Positions 1 to 10,797 of a stretch of 39,659 nucleotides of DNA are shown piece by piece. A model generated the notes under the pieces. The model was not told where the DNA came from. It ran no database searches and worked only from the letters and a program-made list of their open reading frames with translations. The position numbers and the translations under genes are program-made. The stretch is from Perkinsus chesapeaki (lineage: Eukaryota > Perkinsozoa > Perkinsida > Perkinsidae). The first letter of the stretch is position 1; each line of letters opens with the position of its first letter. The DNA is taken from positions 1-39,659 of the forward strand of contig JAAPAO010000325.1 in assembly GCA_013115145.1 (NCBI GenBank). Direction: 5' to 3'.

Positions 1-230
1 TGATATCATTGATACCCTTACTGACCAGCTATTGTCATGCCCTCTGTGATATCATTGATACCCTTACTGACCAAGTATTGTCATGCCCTCTGTGATATCA
101 TTGATACCCTTACTGACCAGCTATTGTCATGTCCTCTGTGATATCATTGATACCCTTACTGACCAGCTATTGTCATGTCCTCTGTGATATCATTGATACC
201 CTTACTGACCAAGTATTGTCATGCCCTCCG
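1..230. repeat. 46-bp satellite, five tandem units
   Basis: Five head-to-tail 46-bp units start at 1, 47, 93, 139 and 185. Each begins TGATATCATTGATACCC and ends near CATGCCCTCTG. Units differ at a few positions (CAGCTATTG or CAAGTATTG; ATGCCC or ATGTCC; CTCTG or CTCCG). A sixth partial unit (TGATATCATTGATAC) runs into the dispersed block at 231. The array probably continues left of the window. A single degenerate unit lies at about 4253-4290, before the second copy of that block. There are no unique spacers. Confidence 0.95.
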
Positions 231-450
231 TGATATCATTGATACTTACGCTATCAGACAGTGTGTTTAGTTTCTAGTATAAACCAAATCAGATCAAAGT
301 TTTAATGGAATCTCAGTTACACACTCAACAGTATAAACACGCGCACGCCATAGATTATTACGAGACGAGACAGCAAAGCCTTAGCTGTCTCTATGCAATT
401 ATCGCTCAACCTTGAGCAAGGGAATGATCAAAACCGGTAGCAATGTACAG
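231..450 (+). repeat. Dispersed block, copy 1, upstream of first GNAT-like gene
   Basis: About 220 bp is highly similar to 4285-4500. Both copies lie upstream of a GNAT-like gene, so the block and gene were probably duplicated together. Copy 1 contains a short open frame from ATG 305 (starts MESQLHTQQYKH) that stops soon after a conserved DYYETRQQSLS stretch. Copy 2 has lost this ATG but stays open longer. I do not recognise the peptide; it may be a relic exon or part of a mobile element. Confidence 0.85.
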
Positions 451-486
451 TATATAAACCTGCCGGCTTCAAATGACTTACATCAT

Positions 487-508
487 TTATTGTGTAACAC
501 AATTGTGT
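487..508. repeat. Inverted-triplet micro-element, variant (W=ATTGTGTT, one base short)
   Basis: Reads W(1-7), reverse complement of W, then W(2-8) with one T missing from a T run. It lies about 80 bp upstream of the first GNAT-like ATG. It is weaker than the exact elements because of the missing base. Confidence 0.5.
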
Positions 509-590
509 TTGACTCGCAGTCCGCATGCTATCATGTCCCTTGATGCATGTATCTTTCCTAATCATAACAGTTAACACTTTCATCGAATCA

Positions 591-1422
591 ATGAGAGCGT
601 CTTTCATTATCTGTCTTATCGAAATTACTTACCAGATATCGATAAAATCTAACAATCCAATAACCGAGCTTTCTGCTGATGATCTCGAATACAGAGCGTT
701 GACCGCAAAGGAAGTTGGTTGCATTATCCCCAAAGGCTTACACTTTTTTGGAGGGGTTATGAATGGGAGTGGAAACTCGACGGTGGGCATAGCTGCATGT
801 CTATGTATAGGTCTGGTTGAGTTCAGATTGTAAAAGCGAAAGTGCATTCGAGATTGGGAGGAGAAGTACCCAAAATTGTGCTAGATAATCTGTAATGGAG
901 CCTTTGTTGTTCGGTCGGCCTACAGAAGCTTTCCTTCAACTATTTCAGTCCGAAAAAGACGAAGAATGATGATGTTGTGTATATATCATGGGTGTGGGTG
1001 GTTGGTGAGCTCTGGAATAGAAGGATAGCATCTAAGATGTTACCATTGGCCCTAGAGGATGTACGTCATTATTATCATTATAACGAATTAACTCCTTTTA
1101 TAAGATACGACGTAAATGGCCTAATGTGGTAGCAGCCTACTTAACTGTGAGTGAGAGTGCCGAGTATGCTACTAGGCTGTACAAGAATAACAACTTCACT
1201 ATCATACCGGAGCCAGGTAAGCCAGGTTACATAAAGCACATGGAGGTGCCATATTTCTGTAATATCTTGCTATTTGCTCGTTATCAGGCAATGATCCTAT
1301 CAAACTATACATCTATAAATTCCCCCTATGTAGTAAGAACAAGAGAGAGAGCCCTCTCTCGCGGTTATTCAAGGGAAAAAGTCTCAGAGGCGATAAGGAG
1401 TGATGAAGGTGTGACTGTATGA
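591..1422 (+). CDS. GNAT-like acetyltransferase with hydrophobic N-terminus, paralogue 1
   Basis: Deduced exons: 591-782, 827-891, 949-1060, 1105-1422 (228 aa; introns 44, 57 and 44 nt; phases 0, 2, 0). The N-terminus MRASFIICLIEITYQ resembles a short signal peptide or anchor. Exon 3 ends KMLPLALED and exon 4 opens IRRKWP. Then comes a GNAT-type motif B, YATRLYKNNNF, followed by YIKHMEV, all typical of the C-terminal half of the N-acetyltransferase fold. The acetyl-CoA P-loop position reads RRIASK, not canonical R/QxxGxG/A. The exon structure is shared with the genes at 5329 and 6821, which supports the splice model. A CATAACAG about 20 nt before the ATG recurs in the paralogues and could be a splice acceptor, possibly for trans-splicing. 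Substrate and location are unknown; a secretory-pathway role is inferred from the N-terminus only. Confidence 0.8.
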
Positions 1423-3005
1423 ACACGGTCTACGGGCCATGATCTTCGATCAGATGTAGACCATACGAAAGGATGCCATCCAACTCCTGCATTCTATCAT
1501 ATTTCTATGATGTCTACTTCTTAGCTTATGCCGGGTGTTGCCGGGTGTTGCCGGGTGTTGCCGGGTTCTATCCTCACTAGCACCCTCCCCAATATGGTAT
1601 TGGCGATATATCCGTTGTGACTGTAGACTTCACTGTTAATAATGTAACTCTATGCTCCATCCGTTACATGCAACATATTGTCTATCTCCCCGTCATCTTG
1701 CGTATAATTATTATCTAATAAGGAAGTGTACGGTATATTCATCTCAGATGAATATAGATGAATCATCTGTGTTCCAATTAATAAATGACGCATATAGCAT
1801 GGGTTTGTGGTACCGCCCCACATAACAGCTCTTACATACTACACATTAACGACACAACTGTTAAATGACCTGCGACTCTCAGGCTCTACCAGCTCACCTT
1901 GTAACCCCAAGTGAAATCTTCCAGAATGTTGAAACTTTGAGGATGAGCCTGCGACGTATCCAATCCTGATACTTCGGATTCCGAACTATCAGAACAAGAG
2001 GGCTTCAATTCTTGCACACAGAGAACGAAGTATATGTATTAGATATCATGTAAGTCTCCTACTATGGCGACTTGAAACCACACATTTTAGTCATGTTATA
2101 CTGTTTGGCATATAGTGTTTAATAGTTTCGAGTACTCAATTGCGAAATTTCACCGTCAAGCTACGACAGCAACATACTATCCCGAAAGTGTACTCAAACT
2201 AAGCGTCTGAATTTATAAAACCGGGGCATCTGAAATGAGCTACAGCTCCTTGACGCGCAAGATCCCACAAGAGCTTTTTAATTGTATGAATGAAAACCGT
2301 GCCTCGTTACAATGGGTAACCCGAAGATACATTGCACTACTGGTTAATAAAGTTACGGTATTCGAATATTATGTTTATTGGGGCTAGGGTCACTAATACC
2401 GCAGTACTTGATTTTTTCTCACAGTTATTCTGAGGATTTTGGTATGGTTACGCTACGTTAGAGAGGATCCCTCTCATATTCATGGAATAACTCATATAGG
2501 AGCTCAATACGAATCGTTACATTGCTGAAAAGTCTCGGAAGATTTCTAAGCTCCATGAGATGCCGTTTAACCCTAATTAATCCTACGTTTACGCGTCTAG
2601 CTAAGTGACAAATCAATAGATATTGCTGATTAGAAGACTCCAGTATGTTTCACCTATATAGTAGAGTTTTACTAGGTTGCTCCATCGCCTAGAGCGTCGC
2701 TACTTAGAGTTCCTGCCATCCAGGACTATTCTCTTTTGTTGCAGACATGGAGCAACGCGCAGATCGGTCCATGCGCCGCGCTCCTCCTAGGATTATCGAC
2801 TGGCGCCTGGCACCGTGAATCTTTACAGTTGGGAGGATTCGCTGCTATCAACTATTTTCCTTGAGATGCTTTCTATAGTATCATCTCTCAGTGGAAAAGG
2901 GTGGCTTCGCACACGATATTGGGGAACGTCTTGTATATGCGGCCAAGCATTCTAGACTGTCATTCACAGAATCTTTAGTTTTACATCTATCTTACGATCT
3001 GCCCA
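1423..3005. other. Intergenic, no gene recognised
   Basis: I see no convincing gene here. It contains a small 10-bp tandem repeat (1531-1566) and a 10-bp inverted repeat with a 1-nt spacer at 1735-1755 (ATATTCATCT arm). That is followed by a second 1-nt-spacer inverted repeat with the arm AGATGA. Base composition is balanced, unlike the AT-rich genes after 7.9 kb. Confidence 0.6.
1531..1566. repeat. 10-bp tandem repeat
   Basis: Three perfect copies of CCGGGTGTTG followed by a partial CCGGGT. It is GC-rich compared with its surroundings. No function is evident. Confidence 0.95.
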
Positions 3006-3212
3006 ATGATCAACTATATCTTCTTAATCGTATGCTTCTTGCTGCTGGCTTCGCTCAGAGCTCCTGAGGGTGCTTCGTTGACCTGCCAGGTCTGCCTAAA
3101 CTGCATCCTCCACGAGAAAGAAGAAAGGAGTGAGTTTTGCGACAATACAATAAAAAAGTGTGGTAGAGGTCCCCATTACCAACCCTGCACATGCTGTGAT
3201 CTCCGCACATAA
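3006..3212 (+). CDS. Small Cys-rich putatively secreted protein
   Basis: An uninterrupted 68-codon ORF starting at an ATG. The first ~24 residues (MINYIFLIVCFLLLASLRAP...) have an Asn-Tyr start and a strong hydrophobic core ending near GAS, typical of a signal peptide. The ~44-residue remainder has eight cysteines spaced CxxCxxC near its start and CxCC near its end. An even number of Cys suggests four disulphides after secretion. I do not recognise the family. It lies between two GNAT-like genes with hydrophobic leaders, so the locus may specialise in secreted products (inference). It could also be the first exon of a longer gene or a chance ORF. Confidence 0.55.
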   Translation: MINYIFLIVCFLLLASLRAPEGASLTCQVCLNCILHEKEERSEFCDNTIKKCGRGPHYQPCTCCDLRT

Positions 3213-4252
3213 AAGATATTATCACTATAGGTCTGGTATCATGATATGAGAGTCTAGTAAAGCTTCTAGTAATCAGTCTAGAAGTTATAGTAGACTCAAC
3301 GATCATCAGGCACGTGAACAAGCTAGTGATGTTTATGTTGTGCCTTGCGGCACGCCGCATCCTACAGTCCTATGTGTTAATCAATGACCGTAGGATATCC
3401 TATTCCCGTATCATTTACGATAGTAATAATACGGTGTCAGCAGTACTGTTTCGTTTCATTTCCTCTCTCGTGTTTTAATCGTGGATAACCACAGGCTAGA
3501 GCTAGTTTCGTCAAACTAGACAATGTGTGTGTCCCCGCTCAAATAACACCAGCACTAGCACTTGGAGTTGCTGCTTTACGGTACATAGAATAGCCTGTAC
3601 TACGCTCGGTTGTTATTATCAATGTTATGTATAGCCAATGTTTGCCGCTCTAGGGCTTATCGAACGAAAGTGTAACCCGTGCAGAACAAGACCAATCGAA
3701 ATGCAGAATGTAACATCCACTTGGATGCAGTGAGTCAGACTTCTCCGAACCTCGGAGGCCGAAGCGAGCAGTGTGATAATGGAAAGTCGCAACTTGTGAT
3801 CAGCGCCATCAGCCTGTTAACGCTAGTTACATTCTATCTCAGTGAGCCATACAGTGACAATCGCACTACAGTATTTAGCCTTTCTCGGAAGTTCCACCTA
3901 GAATTGATAGACTAACCGAACCGTTTTCGGTGTTAGAGTAGGTTCAGTTTTTGCGCTGCATTCAGAGATATAATCCGTCTGATCCCAAGATCACGAAAGA
4001 GGTGACGGCCGACGTGTGTTCTCATAGCCTTGTGCGAATTACGCTAGGGAAGTGGACCGAGGCTTCGTTCAGCTCAACGCTAGATCTGCTCGATGCTTTG
4101 GATGAAGGCTCATCTGCTGAGAGCATAAAAGTAAGGAAGAAGGATAACAACAAGGTGAGGTAACGTCAGAAAACGTCGATCGAGGTTACCTCAATAGCAA
4201 TGTGATCTTATGACCCAAATAATGTAACCAGTATAACACTAATACAACGATA
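3213..4252. other. Intergenic with coding-like fragments
   Basis: No complete gene was recognised. Open stretches at 3679-3915 and 3951-4163 have no ATG start but look compositionally coding. The second ends in a donor-like AAG|GTGAGG, so they may be exons or decayed exons of something unrecognised. Hairpins include one at about 3502-3521 (GCTAGTTT arm, 4-nt loop) and a GAGGTAAC/GTTACCTC pair near 4157-4190. Confidence 0.4.
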
Positions 4253-4510
4253 TACCCTTACTGAGTATTGTCATGCCCTCCGTGATATTATTGATACTTA
4301 TGCTTCATTATCAGACAGTGTGTTTAGTTTCTAGTATAAACCAAATCAGATCAAAGTGTTAATTGAATCTCAGTTACACACTCAACAGTATAAACACGAG
4401 CACGCCATAGATTATTACGAGACGAGACAGCAAAGCCTTAGCTGTCTCTATACAAATATCGCTCAACTTCGAGCGAAGGAATGGTCAAAGCCAGCAGTAG
4501 TGTATAAGAG
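4253..4510 (+). repeat. Dispersed block, copy 2
   Basis: Second copy of the block at 231-450, preceded by a single degenerate 46-bp satellite unit. The open frame without an ATG runs to 4547 and encodes the same QLHTQQYKHEHAIDYYETRQ stretch plus a longer tail (VYKRVDDIHEHG). It marks the left part of the segment duplicated with the second GNAT-like gene. Confidence 0.8.
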
Positions 4511-4639
4511 AGTGGATGATATTCACGAGCATGGTATTAAACCCTAAAATGAAGTTGACACCGTTAAACGAGGATGAATGTGAGTCCAGCTGTGCTTACA
4601 CAATGCGACTTGTTCTGGAGCCCGTTCAAGTGCTCAACT

Positions 4640-4700
4640 GTTCCGAGTTCCGAGTCTGAGTAACTAGCTCCGAGTTCCGAGTCCGAGTTCTCCTAATCCG
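4640..4700. repeat. Short CCGAGTT repeats
   Basis: Irregular tandem copies of TCCGAGTTCCGAGTC separated by short unique sequence. Probably simple-sequence expansion. Confidence 0.7.
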
Positions 4701-4716
4701 AGTACTTCTGTGTTCA

Positions 4717-4738
4717 AGTGCAAGTTGCACTGTGCAAC
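4717..4738. repeat. Inverted-triplet micro-element (W=AGTGCAAC), exact
   Basis: Reads W(1-7), reverse complement of W, W(2-8) with no mismatch. It is the only exact copy found left of the housekeeping block. Confidence 0.85.
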
Positions 4739-5328
4739 AGCTCGGAAAGGAGGGTCTTCCGAGATGTTTGGCTGAGTACTCGAACTGGGTTTCTCTGAAC
4801 TACGCTTCAGTAGCTACACGACTTTTCGGTCGGTTTTGTCACTTACGTAGTTGATTTACATTCTGTTAGGGCTTCTTCTTAGTTACCGAATATACCGTTA
4901 CAAGTATAAGATCTCGGCCTAGAGTCAGACTCTGAAGTACATGCCGGACTTGAATAATCATAACGGATCGTGGACTCTTCATTCTAGTGTCTGCTCGTGA
5001 ATGAGGGAGTATGTTTCGCAATTATATGTTAAATCAGATGTTTTTTCTCTTCAGTTTTGGGTTGGTCTTCGTCTCTTGTCTACGGCATTAATGCATTACT
5101 ATACTACTACCATTTTGCCTTTTTTCAAACATCGGATGAATGCTACGACTCCCATGTATAGTTTATTTGAGAATGAAAACCATAACACTACAGAAGACGC
5201 GTCACATGCAGAGGCTTATCTTGCATCATTGACAGATTACTTATCGTACACCTTTATTTATTTGTCTCATCGTGTTCTGGATTGCGTGCATTTTGCTCAT
5301 CAGGACAGTTCCCATTCTTCCATTATCA

Positions 5329-6161
5329 ATGCGAGTTTTCCTCCTTATCGCCTGTCTTATCAACACTTCTCATCCATCGTCAGTAAACTCAGTCAAAAAG
5401 TCAGGATTTCGGCAATGGCTGAGGAAGCATTTTCGGCAATCGTCTCCATCCAGCGCCGAACCCCAGCACTTAGCTGAGGAATTTGTCTCAGCTGAGGATC
5501 TTGAGTACAGACCATTGAAGTTTAATGACGTTGATTGGAAGATAGGTGAAAATGATCGTTTTTTTGGAGGGGTGATCAATGGAGGCGGTCAACCAAAGGT
5601 TGGTGTATTCCCAAGTGAAATATTTTAACAACTGATACATTTTAGAATCTAAAAGCAGAAGTTCGGTCAAAACTCTCGGAACGTATCCCTCCAGCGGTGT
5701 TAGATAAGCTGTGATGATGCCCTTGTTATTCGATGGAGTCATGGAAGATCATGTTCACCTTCTTTTAGCCCGGAGAAGACAGAAGAAGATGATGTTGTTT
5801 GTATAACGTGGGTAGAGGTGATGACAGGTTGGAAGAATAAAAAAGTGGGGACTAAGATGTTACCACTTGCATTAAAAGATGTATGTCATCGTCGTCATTA
5901 CCCAGTAACACTATAATGCTACCATTGAGTGTTTCCTACAAGATACGCGTAAAGTGGCCCAAAGCGATAGCAGTGTATTTGAAAGTGAATCCCGAGAACA
6001 AGTATGCTATTAAACTATACGAGAATAACAATTTCACTCGTATATCGGAGCCAAGTAAGAATCTACAAGTCCTAGTAGGGACACATCAGTTTGAAAGTTA
6101 TGGATTGTTAACATATCCTTGCTCGGCTTATCGTATTTCCCCTTCTCTTAGATACAAATGA
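5329..6161 (+). CDS. GNAT-like acetyltransferase with hydrophobic N-terminus, paralogue 2
   Basis: Deduced exons: 5329-5598, 5646-5710, 5769-5880, 5943-6161 (221 aa). Exons 2 and 3 are exactly as long as in paralogue 1 (65 and 112 nt). The N-terminus MRVFLLIACLINTSH is signal-like, followed by a basic linker and the family motif DLEYRPLKFNDVDW. Exon 3 encodes DDVVCITWVEVMTGWKNKK and KMLPLALKD. Exon 4 encodes IRVKWPKAIAVYLKV then NKYAIKLYENNNF, the clearest GNAT motif B (N..A..LYE..NF) of the three. The P-loop position reads KKVGTK, again lacking the last small residue. The frame extends upstream to 5272 and the alternative start MFWIACILLIR is possible. An acceptor-like GGACAG 20 nt before the ATG matches paralogue 1. 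Confidence 0.82.
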
Positions 6162-6820
6162 ATTACTCACATATCTCTATAAATATCCAACATGAAAAGA
6201 TAACCAAAACTTCCCAAGTTACACCGATCACAGTCTGGCTATGAGCGCTAGCACAACTTCGCCATCGGAACAAACCCTCACCAATACACCGTCAGCTTAA
6301 TATAATTACAGATGTCATCATAGGATTTGTCTATGATTCATTTTCAGGTTGTTCTTATAACCCTAGTATCTTCCCAAACAGTCTCATTGACTATAATCCC
6401 GGGACATTATCCTTTTGTCATTTATCACGCACTGTGTATGTTATGCTGTGACTTGTCCATTTATACAACAGTTTTGAGTAACAAGACTGGCACCGTGTGT
6501 TACTCCAGTCGATTTGAGTTTCGAGCGGGTCGGATAACTCTACGATGCTCAAGGCATCATTCTGATCCATGAAGCCCGAGACGCTCATTGCTTGATTGAG
6601 ATAGGTGTTCGGTAAGATTGTTGATGTAGAGAGTTTACAATGTTACCACGAGTGGCGAAATGCATTCCAATAGATGGTATTTCATTTCAAGTTATCGTAC
6701 TCAAGAGATGCTCATAACGTACTTATCTACTGCCACAAAACTCTCACTAATTGTGGGACGTTAGGTATGATTCTTGTTACTAGATCCATCATAACAGCTG
6801 TCATCCTACTATCATTATTA
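6162..6820. other. Intergenic between GNAT-like paralogues 2 and 3
   Basis: About 660 bp with no recognised gene. The ATCATAACAG element lies just upstream of the third paralogue's ATG, at the place of the CATAACAG before paralogue 1, which suggests a shared 5' end architecture. Confidence 0.5.
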
Positions 6821-7508
6821 ATGAAGACGTTCCCTCTTCTCATCATCTGTCTCATCGACATTACTTATGAATTATCGATGAAAGCAATGAAACACCCCAA
6901 GCCGTTGCCTAGGCCCAGGGGGGAGATTGAATACAGAGCAGTAGAAAAGAGTGAAGTACCTTCAACTTGGAACTCCAGGCAACATTATATTATGGCTATA
7001 CCCAAGGGGGGGGGAAGTTCTACAGAGGTATTTGACTTGTATGAAACATGATGACATTGATGATGCAATATTCAGAATGGAGTCGGATTTGTGACATCAA
7101 GCAGGATAAATGTTACATCAGAAATGACAAAGGCGATGTAAGTGTAATGGATCTATAGGGATAATGAACTTATTTTTTTAAGCCCTGACATGAAGGAAGA
7201 CGATACCGTTGTGCTCGTGGATTTGTTAACTTTTCCTGATTGGAGGGATATCGGAGAAGAGCTTTTCTCAGAGGCATTGAAAGATGTATGATAGAGGCAC
7301 CTTTGGTTAGTCTTGATTTATTATTTAGATAAGAAAGGAATGGCCAGAGGTTAGGGCAGTGTTTGTAATGGTTGTTGATGATGAAACTAAAGGAGGCGAA
7401 GAGAGGGAAGTTTATAATCGATATGATTTCAAAGAGATCACTCCTCCAACAAGAAGTAACAGGTGTCTTATTATGCAAGGTTCAGAGCAGTTGATCATTT
7501 TCAGATGA
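6821..7508 (+). CDS. GNAT-like acetyltransferase with hydrophobic N-terminus, paralogue 3 (diverged)
   Basis: Deduced exons: 6821-7027, 7076-7137, 7183-7285, 7329-7508 (183 aa; introns 48, 45 and 43 nt; phases 0, 2, 0 as in the paralogues). N-terminus MKTFPLLIICLIDITYELS; a longer start at 6767 is possible. The linker has GEIEYRAVEKSEV, matching the EYR motif of the others. Exon 3 encodes MKEDDTVVLVDLLTFPDW and ELFSEALKD. Exon 4 opens IRKEWPEVRAVFVMVV and ends in a weak motif B (EVYNRYDF). The P-loop position reads RDIGEE and the NxxA of motif B is gone, so acetyl-CoA binding may be altered or lost. All frames are intact, so it is not an obvious pseudogene. Confidence 0.75.
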
Positions 7509-8013
7509 TCACCACCGCTGGTATATTCTAGACTTATCTAGTAACAACCCTGCATCCAACACCAATTAACGATGAAGATGTCCAACAATAACTACAGTTG
7601 TTTACATGTGCTTACAAGGTGTGTTTTGAGTTACTCACTTCATAATGTCAACTCATGAGTAAAATGCCTCAAAAAGGCTACTTTCATGGCAGTCTGACCA
7701 ATAGGTAATGGTCGAACTCACGAAGAGTCCCCTCCACACTGCAGCTTTCAGATTTCTCGTTAGGTTGGAAGGGGGTTACCGTTAGCTATCTACCAGGTCT
7801 TGGGTCAACTTTCCAACGCCAAATACAATCTATTCCGCATTTTAATTATGCATTTTCCGGGCACCGGAAAGCATATCCCCATTCTTTTTAGGTTGGCATA
7901 GTGCGCAGTGTGATTAGCGCTCGCCTATGTGATCGATTATTGTAGAGTACTAGTTATTAGTGTTGGCATATCTCTATTATTGTTGCGAGCGTTGTTGTTG
8001 TTATTATAGTGGT
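7509..8013. other. Intergenic / importin alpha upstream region
   Basis: About 500 bp with no recognised gene. It holds a 7-bp inverted repeat with a 3-nt loop near 7853-7869 (TTTCCGG arm) and the shared upstream motif at 7913-7939. Base composition changes here from balanced to AT- and triplet-rich. Confidence 0.5.
7913..7939 (+). promoter_or_regulatory. Shared upstream motif, copy 1 (importin alpha)
   Basis: About 27 bp with core TTAGCGC then CGCCTATGTGATCGATT. It matches 14954-14980 upstream of the CCCH-RING gene at about 22 of 27 positions and lies at a similar distance from the ATG (about 75 versus 83 nt). A third partial match (TTTAGCGCC) lies at about 13823, before the candidate membrane-protein gene. 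It may be a core promoter or a conserved 5' UTR element. Confidence 0.5.
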
Positions 8014-10312
8014 ATGTCTAATATTGAGGATCGTATAGCTGCCCGTCGGAAGAATTATAAAAAGGTAGTACGGCCCTGACTGTTGTTGTTAGTTGTATAT
8101 ATTATTATAGACTGGTGATACTGATGATATTAGACGTAGAAGGGAGGATGAAACAGTACAGATTAGGAAAGCTGAAAAGGAAAAACAATTAGCTCAAAGG
8201 AGAAGGATGAGTATTGGTGGTGATACTAGTGCTGGTCCTAGTAATAATCAATATATATATATATATATTATTAAACACATATTATAATAGGTGGATCCAC
8301 TACTACACCAGTACCTAATCTACAAGAACTTAGTGAGGCTGTTGCTGGATGCAACTCTAATGATCCAGTAGTACAATTTAAAGCTACACAGTATGTTAGA
8401 AAACTATTATCAATAGAAAAGAACCCACCAATTGAATATGTAATATTAATATATATAATATGTATATAACCATAAGTATTAGGTTATAGAGGCCGGCCTT
8501 ATACCGAGAATGGTTGATTTCCTAAAAGATATTAATCGTCCCGATTTACAGTTTGAAGCTGCTTGGGTATTGACTAATATAGCTAGTGGTACTAGAGCAC
8601 AAACTGAGGCAGTTGTATCTGCTGGTAATAATAGTATCTATCATTAAGTACATATTATTATTAAGGTACTATACCTGTCTTTATTGCATTATTATCATCC
8701 CCTAGCCTTGATGTTAAGGAGCAGGCAGTATGGGCTCTTGGTAATATTGCTGGTGATTCCCCACCATTACGTGATACAGTAATAATATATAGCATTGCTG
8801 TATTATTAAGGTAGAAGTTGATAGGTCCTTCAAGCTGGTGTTATGCAACCACTCCTTGCTTTATTAAGGGAGAATGATAAGTTTTCATTATTACGCAATG
8901 CTACCTGGGCATTATCTAACCTATGCCGTGGTAAACCTCAACCACCACTTGAAATGATAGTACATGCTTTACCAACATTGAGTAATCTACTATATAGTAG
9001 TGATGTAATAATAATAATTAGTGTTATAAGGAGTATATTAACCTATTAATAGGTTGAGGTATTAACTGATGCTTGTTGGGCATTATCTTATATATCTGAT
9101 GGTCCTAATGAACGTATTGAAGCTGTTATAGAGAATGGTGTATGTCGTAGATTAGTTGAATTACTTAATCATGATAGTACACTAGTACAGACACCAGCGT
9201 TACGTAATATCAATTATTAATATCATTTAATGATAAAGTGAATAATACTAGGTACTGTTGGTAATATAGTAACAGGAGATGATAGACAGACTCAGGTTAT
9301 AATACAATGTGGTGTGGCTGAGAAACTACATCAGCTTTTATATAGCCCTAAAAAGGTAAGGAATATCATCTACATCATGTGGGGCGGGGGATCGAGTGGT
9401 TGTTCTGATAGAATATACGTAAAGAGGCTTGTTGGACTATATCTAACATTACTGCTGGTAATCGTGAACAAATACAGGAGATAATCAATGCTGGAGTAAT
9501 AATAATAAGTGGAGTAGTAGTAAGGTGATGATGATGATGGTTGTGGTTAGATACCTAGTAAGATAGTTGAGTTAATGGCTACTGCTGAATTTGATATTAA
9601 AAAGGAGGCAGCATGGTAATAGTGTTACAAAAGGGTTGTTGTTGTTTTATAGTGGATATGCTATTATTATATTAGGGCATTATCTAATGCAACTACGGGT
9701 GGATCACCAGAACAAGTGGATTACTTTGTACAAGCAGGATGCATTAAACCATTATGTGCATTACTAGATGTTAATGATACACGTATAGTTGGTGTATGTC
9801 TGGAAGCATTAGAGAATATACTAAGGGTAATAACAATAATAATAATATAATGGGAATTACAATCTAGGTTGGTCTACAAGCAATGGAAGCTAATCCTAAT
9901 CTTACTGAGAATCCGTAAGATTATAAGGCATATTAGTAGCAGTAGTGGTTATATAGGTACCTACAGTTGGTGGAGGAGGCTGATGGTTTAACTAAGATAG
10001 AGAACTTACAATCAGATAGTAGTGATGAGATATATTTAAAGGTAAAAGGAGTGTTATAGATAGGTAAATAGTATTAGTGTTATTAGGCGGTGAGAATATT
10101 GGAAAACTATTTCCCGTTAGAAGGGGACGATGATGAAGTTGAAGATATGGAAGCTTCTGGGAGTGATTCGGCAACTGCACCACCTACTGGTGGTAAAAAT
10201 AATTATATAATATTGTTCCTATACTAGTGCTGTATTATTAGGCTTTAACTTCGGCGGCCCAAGTCCATCTGGCCCACCACCTGGGGGCTTCCAATTTGGT
10301 GGTGGAAACTAG
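8014..10312 (+). CDS. Importin subunit alpha (karyopherin alpha)
   Basis: Nuclear import adaptor: it binds classical nuclear localisation signals through armadillo repeats and importin beta through its N-terminal IBB domain. Deduced exons: 8014-8064, 8111-8240, 8291-8439, 8483-8624, 8666-8778, 8825-9004, 9053-9203, 9252-9355, 9412-9495, 9551-9615, 9676-9826, 9868-9914, 9957-10041, 10087-10192, 10242-10312 (542 aa; introns about 41-60 nt). The IBB region is basic ([24 protein letters not shown]). Arm repeats carry the family words [66 protein letters not shown] and KKEAAWALSNAT. The W/N ladder residues that contact NLS peptides are visible in these. The C-terminus is acidic, then ends in a GFNFGG / GGFQFGGGN tail like that of plant importin alphas. 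Length is normal for the family. Confidence 0.96.
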
Positions 10313-10797
10313 AAATATAGGTATGGTGGATGATAGGATATTGTTGTATGCCACTACTACGTATCAGCTCTTTTCATAGCTTATTATTAATATATACCAA
10401 TAATATCGTCCTCGTTATCATTATCGTTATGCCATAATAACAAACATCGAGTCTTATGCTGATCTAATTGGTTGAACTGGAAGATAGAATTATTATCAAA
10501 CTGCCGTCGCTGTATGTTGTTATATTTCACTGCACTACTGCTACTCCACACTCACTCACTACATCATCATTATCCATTCTACCTTACTACTACATGTAGG
10601 GTATCTAATGGTTATATAGGGTGTTGGTGATGCTATTGTTGCTAGTGTTAGAATAACAGAGAAGGAGGATTGTCGTAGTAGTAGTAGTTAACATAGCCAT
10701 AATCGTTTCCGTCGACTTCCTTCCCCCTTCAGTATTGTGTTCTAGTATAAGATATAATAATGAGGTAGTGTCAGTTAAAGGGCGGCGACGGTGGTTG
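10313..10797. other. Intergenic
   Basis: AT-rich low-complexity DNA between importin alpha and PRPF3. I see no gene, RNA gene or clear regulatory element. Confidence 0.5.

Noticed and set aside
1-230. Regular repeats that could suggest a CRISPR-like array
   Set aside because: The units are contiguous 46-mers with no spacers and the window is eukaryotic, so it is a satellite.
5001-5477. 158-codon open frame overlapping GNAT-like paralogue 2
   Set aside because: It overlaps exon 1 of the spliced paralogue in another frame, and no similar frame exists at the other two paralogues.
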